A stretch of DNA of 23,005 nt from a virus, in the IMG/VR virus record IMGVR_UViG_3300034356_004067, positions 1 to 23,005 of that record, one strand, 5' to 3'. Under the pieces are notes generated by a model. That model was not told where the DNA came from, did not search any database, and saw nothing but the letters and a program-made list of their open reading frames with translations. The position numbers were made by a program, and so were the translations under genes. Shown here piece after piece: positions 19,439-23,005 of this stretch (position 1 is its first letter; each line of letters opens with the position of its first letter).

Positions 19439-20533
19439 CTAAATATTGTCCTTGATGAACTTCATCGTTGCGTCCCAGTCATCACCACGAGCATCCATGG
19501 AAAAATCTTTTGCAATCTCGTAATTTTTGTCAGCTTCGTTTCGTCTCGCGGTGACGTCAATTAGTTGGTCTAAATGGTGCATCCATTCGTCTTTTGTGTT
19601 TGCAATTCGACCTACTCCCTTGTCTGCTAAATATTGATATTCGGGAGAATATGAAGAAACAAAGGGAATGCCGGCCGCCACATACTCAAGACCCTTGATG
19701 AAGGATTTTGCGTGATTGAATTCAATATTATTCAAAGGAACAATTCCAATATCAATTTGTTTAAATAAATTGGGGTATTGGTAAATTGGGGCCATGGATG
19801 TAATTTTAGAATACTTTTCATCAATTCCTAAAAGCTCATGTGCCAGCGGCGCACTTGGGTTGTGTCCAGAATGTTGAAAAAAAAGTTTTCTGCTTTGAAT
19901 GTATTTGCCCATAAACTTATTGAGCTGCTCAAGGTCGTTGGAGCGCCAATGAGTTGCTCCGACCCATCCGATACGAGGACGTTTGTTAACTGTTATTTGC
20001 TTTCGCGTCCATCGATGAAGGTCGATGCCGTTGCGCACCATGAAAACGTTGTTGCGTTTTTTGCTGTAATATTCAAACAGAAACGGCGTTGACGTGATTA
20101 TGGCGTCGGCAGCCATAATTATCTGTGCGTATATCTCTCTATTTGAATCTGGGTTAGTTTTTGGGTCAGTTGCCGCATAAGCCCTATTCGATTCCGACAG
20201 CCCGTCGTGCCAATCGTCAACATCTACGACGATTTTTTGCCCCATTGCTTGAGCCTTAAATACTGATTCGAGTACTTCTTTCTGCATTAAAAGCTTCAGG
20301 ACAATAATGTCCCATCCGTGGACAGACCGACCGTCTTCTGTGAGCATCCCAAATCCGCGTTGTTCGTTATATCCCGGGAATCCAACAGCACTAAACCACC
20401 CTCTTTTGTTCAGTTCATCAGAAGGGAGCTTACACCTGTACCATGCGCACCCATTCGGCTGTAGAGGGTCTGTGCCCCAACACCAATCATGGGTGAGGAA
20501 TGCAATCGTTGGTTTTTGGGTTCGGCGTTTCAT
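19439..20533 (-). CDS. GT-B-type (GT4-like) glycosyltransferase (364 aa)
   Basis: N-terminal half binds the acceptor (AWYRCKLPSDELNKRG, and VVDVDDWHDGL). The C-terminal half has the GT4-like nucleotide site: RIGWVGATHWRSNDLEQL, then IDIGIVPLNNIEFNHAKSFIKGLEYVAAGIPFV, where the Lys and Glu positions contact the sugar-nucleotide phosphates. First gene of the minus-strand glycan cassette, with ATG 20533 divergent from the tail-protein operon at 20711. The shared 177-bp gap must hold both promoters. Confidence 0.8.
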   Translation of the reverse strand: MKRRTQKPTIAFLTHDWCWGTDPLQPNGCAWYRCKLPSDELNKRGWFSAVGFPGYNEQRGFGMLTEDGRSVHGWDIIVLKLLMQKEVLESVFKAQAMGQKIVVDVDDWHDGLSESNRAYAATDPKTNPDSNREIYAQIIMAADAIITSTPFLFEYYSKKRNNVFMVRNGIDLHRWTRKQITVNKRPRIGWVGATHWRSNDLEQLNKFMGKYIQSRKLFFQHSGHNPSAPLAHELLGIDEKYSKITSMAPIYQYPNLFKQIDIGIVPLNNIEFNHAKSFIKGLEYVAAGIPFVSSYSPEYQYLADKGVGRIANTKDEWMHHLDQLIDVTARRNEADKNYEIAKDFSMDARGDDWDATMKFIKDNI

Positions 20534-20710
20534 ATAGGTCTTGACTCAGACTAATAAAAAACGGTCACACGACCCCGTCAAGAAATATTGAGAATTTAAT
20601 CATGTTTTCAAACAGAGATATCATCAAGCGGTTCAAATACTTGGCCATATTTGAGTGATATTTAATCTACAATCAATAGTGAAACTGCTTTTTGGGAGGC
20701 TCTAGGCGCG
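20534..20710. promoter_or_regulatory. Divergent promoter region, glycan cassette and tail operon
   Basis: A/T-rich gap. Plus-strand candidates are TTGGCC (20641) with TAATCT 16 nt later, and a TACAAT at 20668-20673; minus-strand has TATTAG near 20555. None is clear-cut. GGGAGG at 20694-20699 is the ribosome binding site of the plus-strand gene. Confidence 0.35.
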
Positions 20711-21094
20711 ATGTTGGCAGGAAATTATAACTTAACGTGTCAACAGGGCTCAACCTTTACTCGATTAATAGAAATTGAGCAGCCCGACCTCACAACTGAC
20801 CCGACCGGGAACACATTTGAGCCTTATAATTTGTCCGGATTTACGGCCAGAATGCAGGTACGTAGAACCATAGACTCGGCAAGCGTCTTACTGCACCTCA
20901 CTACGGCAAACGGGGCACTGACAATCAACCCTTCAGGGGCCGCCACAAATCAAATATATATTAACGTCAGTGCTTCGGTTACGGCTTCGGTCTCTACCAG
21001 CGGCGTCTATGACCTGGAGATAGTTAGCTCGACAGGGACTGTTACTAGAGTTCTTCAGGGGGAGTTTAATTTGAGTCCAGAAGTGACGCGATGA
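20711..21094 (+). CDS. Phage tail/fibre-associated beta-sandwich protein (127 aa)
   Basis: The sequence matches the common phage module seen just before tail-fibre genes: an N-terminal YNLTCQQGSTFTR strand, YNLSGFTARMQVRRTIDSA, a variable loop, then GVYDLEIVSSTGTVTRVLQG and a terminal strand. It is likely a beta-sandwich adapter between baseplate/collar and fibre, of BppU-N-like type. GGGAGG lies 11 nt upstream of ATG 20711. Its stop overlaps the next gene by ATGA, which supports a structural operon. Confidence 0.65.
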   Translation: MLAGNYNLTCQQGSTFTRLIEIEQPDLTTDPTGNTFEPYNLSGFTARMQVRRTIDSASVLLHLTTANGALTINPSGAATNQIYINVSASVTASVSTSGVYDLEIVSSTGTVTRVLQGEFNLSPEVTR

Positions 21095-21462
21095 GTAATG
21101 TCCCGAATAATGTAATCGTCAATCAGGATGCTCCCAATCAGGTGGTTGTCAACCAATCCGCCCCTAATAATGTCATTATTAATGAGGATTCTGCCAATCA
21201 AGTAATCGTCAATCAGGATGCCCCAAATCAGGTTGTTGTTAGATTATCCGCTCCTGCTTCCTCGAACACTAGGCGATACGTCCATATCCAGGAGCAGGCC
21301 TCGTCAACATGGACCATTGCGCATACTCTTGGCGGCAGGCCTTCAGTAACCGTTGTCGATTCTGCTGGGACCGTGGTCTACGGTGAGGTACAATATTTAT
21401 CAGACACTCAGGTTTCAGTGCTATTTAGTGCTGGATTTTCAGGGTACGCATACCTTACATAA
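21091..21462 (+). CDS. Repeat-containing fibre-associated protein (123 aa)
   Basis: Residues 5-54 are five tandem decapeptides of the form PNQVVVNQDA (30 bp each), alternating small/polar and aliphatic residues like a beta-solenoid or triple-beta fibre. The C-terminal ~60 residues (YVHIQEQASSTWTIAHTLGG to VSVLFSAGFSGYAYL) match a small domain widespread in phage fibre and head-fibre proteins. Starts by ATGA overlap; the tail-fibre gene follows 9 nt later. Confidence 0.65.
   Translation: MSNVPNNVIVNQDAPNQVVVNQSAPNNVIINEDSANQVIVNQDAPNQVVVRLSAPASSNTRRYVHIQEQASSTWTIAHTLGGRPSVTVVDSAGTVVYGEVQYLSDTQVSVLFSAGFSGYAYLT
21103..21252 (+). repeat. Five 30-bp coding tandem repeats
   Basis: Degenerate 30-bp units coding PNNVIVNQDA / PNQVVVNQSA / PNNVIINEDS / ANQVIVNQDA / PNQVVVRLSA. 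Diverged third positions show the repeats are kept at protein level. Confidence 0.75.
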
Positions 21463-21471
21463 GGACTCACT

Positions 21472-23005
21472 ATGGCTCAGAAGTTTCTTACAAATATTGA
21501 CCTCAATAAAAATGCGGTAGTTAACGCCAGTTTTGAGGTCCTTACTACCGACCCCTCAACCGAGCTTTTTGATGGCCGGATGTACTTCAATAGTGTCGAT
21601 GGCGTCATTAAAATCTATGATTCAACTGCCGCTGCGTGGCGAAAAGTCGTTGCTGGCATTGGTGCGGCTGCTGGCGTAATAGCCGCGGGCACTCACGCCA
21701 CAGCCCTAACGATAAGTGATTCCGGTGGGCAAATTTCAATTACCCCAAATCTTGCAACTTCTGCAAGTGCTGGTCTTTTCTCTGCAACGGATTTCACCAA
21801 ACTTGCCGACGCTACCGCAGATGCAACTGCATCCAAGTTGGTTATGCGTGATGCAAGCGGTCAGGCTAAAATCGCCACCCCTACAGATGCAGCACATATT
21901 GCCACCAAGGGGTATGTTGATGCCGCCCGTCAGGGCTTGGACGTAAAGCAATCGGTCAGAGTTGCCTCTGCTACTCCAGTAGCAATCGCCAACGGTCTTG
22001 AAGCCGGCGACACAATTGATGGAGTGACGCTTGCCGAGGGCGACCGAGTCCTTCTTATGGGCCAAACCTCTGCATCAGAGAACGGAATTTATGTTGCCGT
22101 CGCTTCTGGTGCTGCTTCTCGCTCGTCTGACGCAAATGGTACGGCCGATACCGGCGAGCTCAAGCCAGGAACATTCACTTTCGTTGAAGAAGGTACTGAC
22201 AACTCCGACAAGGGATTTGTTATCTCGACTAACGGAACCATCACTGTCGGCTCTACTGCTATTGCTTTCACGCAGTTCTCCGGCGCAGGCTCGTTTACAG
22301 CAGGTAATGGTCTTTCCCAGAGCGGAAACACAATCAATGTCAACGTCACCTCTAACAGAACAGCAATTACCGAAGATGCGATTGACATTTCAGCCAACTA
22401 TGTTGGTCAGTCTTCAATCACGACACTTGGCATAATTGGTACAGGAACGTGGCAAGGCAATGTCATTGCTGGTCAGTACGGTGGTACTGGAGTAGCCAAC
22501 ACCGGCAAAACCATCACTTTGGGTGGAAACCTCACCACCTCTGGAGCACACGCTACTACGCTCACCACGACCGGCACTACGGGCGTAACTCTACCCACAA
22601 CGGGAACCCTCTCTACCTTAGATGGTACTGAGACCCTTACCAACAAAACGCTCACTGCTCCAGCATTGGGAACGCCTGTATCGGGAGTTCTCACTAACGC
22701 AACTGGACTCCCATTAACAACTGGCGTTACTGGAACGCTTCCTATTGCCAATGGTGGTACTAACGCAACGACCGTAGCAGATGCCCGAGCGAACCTTGGC
22801 ATCAAGACATCCGCTGGTGCCGCATCCACAACCACTTCAGCGCTTGCTCGAATTGCCGCCCAACCTTGTGCTGCAACAGTAGAAGGCAACCCAGCTTCGG
22901 TTACGACCGTCGAACACAAGTTCAATACAAAGAATGTTATTGTTCAGGTTTTTCAAGTGTCTACTGGTGAAACAGTCAACTGTGATGTCGTTCGTTCCAC
23001 CGATG
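21472..23005 (+). CDS. Phage tail fibre protein, 3' truncated by the window
   Basis: ATG 21472 has AAGGA 7 nt upstream; the frame is open for 511 codons to the window end. N-terminal residues 1-60 ([20 protein letters not shown], then [15 protein letters not shown]) are a fibre attachment region. [41 protein letters not shown] and [13 protein letters not shown] are the standard fibre shaft block. Further on, [35 protein letters not shown] and [11 protein letters not shown] are typical collagen-like/beta-shaft repeats. The receptor-binding tip lies beyond the window. It defines the far right as the host-recognition module, divergent from the glycan cassette. Confidence 0.8.
   Translation, partial: MAQKFLTNIDLNKNAVVNASFEVLTTDPSTELFDGRMYFNSVDGVIKIYDSTAAAWRKVVAGIGAAAGVIAAGTHATALTISDSGGQISITPNLATSASAGLFSATDFTKLADATADATASKLVMRDASGQAKIATPTDAAHIATKGYVDAARQGLDVKQSVRVASATPVAIANGLEAGDTIDGVTLAEGDRVLLMGQTSASENGIYVAVASGAASRSSDANGTADTGELKPGTFTFVEEGTDNSDKGFVISTNGTITVGSTAIAFTQFSGAGSFTAGNGLSQSGNTINVNVTSNRTAITEDAIDISANYVGQSSITTLGIIGTGTWQGNVIAGQYGGTGVANTGKTITLGGNLTTSGAHATTLTTTGTTGVTLPTTGTLSTLDGTETLTNKTLTAPALGTPVSGVLTNATGLPLTTGVTGTLPIANGGTNATTVADARANLGIKTSAGAASTTTSALARIAAQPCAATVEGNPASVTTVEHKFNTKNVIVQVFQVSTGETVNCDVVRSTD

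Noticed and set aside
1-23005. CRISPR array, transposase, integrase or attachment site
   Set aside because: The repeats found are either coding tandem repeats or short dispersed motifs without regular spacers, and no mobile-element enzyme motifs were seen.

Overview
The window looks like part of a tailed-phage genome (or prophage) from an actinobacterial host, at moderate GC (judged by eye). Three kinds of evidence support this. There is a WhiB-type [4Fe-4S] regulator and a proteasome-beta-like Ntn hydrolase, both actinobacterial hallmarks. Actinobacterial-style TTG/GTG starts and a probable leaderless start occur. The right end carries tail-associated structural genes and a long tail fibre open to the window edge. 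The Thr-rich linkers in the 770-residue surface protein also recall Acidimicrobiia and other aquatic Actinobacteria, but the host assignment is inference.

Layout. (1) 1-2366: the C-terminal part of a CobT/VWA-type MIDAS protein, a structured intergenic region with two strong hairpins, a small acidic ORF, a small membrane protein and a helicase-associated/HTH protein. (2) 2423-5909: a near-consensus promoter feeds a candidate structured RNA and then a run of small, mostly unknown early-type genes. Among them are a Cys-rich 56-residue protein and a DUF1599 (nucleotide-modification-associated) protein. (3) 6021-7567: a probable replication module (replisome-organiser C-terminal-like protein and helicase-loader-like protein), then a small membrane peptide and two overlapping ribbon-helix-helix genes. 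(4) 7670-11017, minus strand: WhiB, a small membrane protein, the proteasome-like hydrolase, a winged-helix protein, a calcineurin-type phosphoesterase and a small unknown protein, most overlapping by 4 nt or nearly abutting. (5) 11138-12953: two winged-helix proteins, a Cys-rich protein, a zinc-ribbon protein and a membrane/coiled-coil protein. (6) 13068-20533, minus strand: a large repeat-rich membrane-anchored surface protein and a tightly packed five-gene glycan cassette. (7) 20711-23005, plus strand: two tail/fibre-associated proteins and the 5' part of a tail-fibre gene.

How it fits together. The left two thirds is regulatory, replication and host-takeover content in small overlapping genes. 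The right third couples host recognition (tail fibre) with divergently transcribed enzymes. These enzymes could build and transfer an activated sugar or phospho-sugar, perhaps to decorate the virion or alter the host surface.

Two short DNA motifs recur at gene boundaries. AGTAGATAAGTC has seven copies, and TTGACGGTGGTGGAAGA has five copies between 1.9 and 6.0 kb. The palindrome GCCGGC is strongly enriched between 2.1 and 8.8 kb. No tRNA, rRNA, CRISPR array, transposase or integrase was seen.
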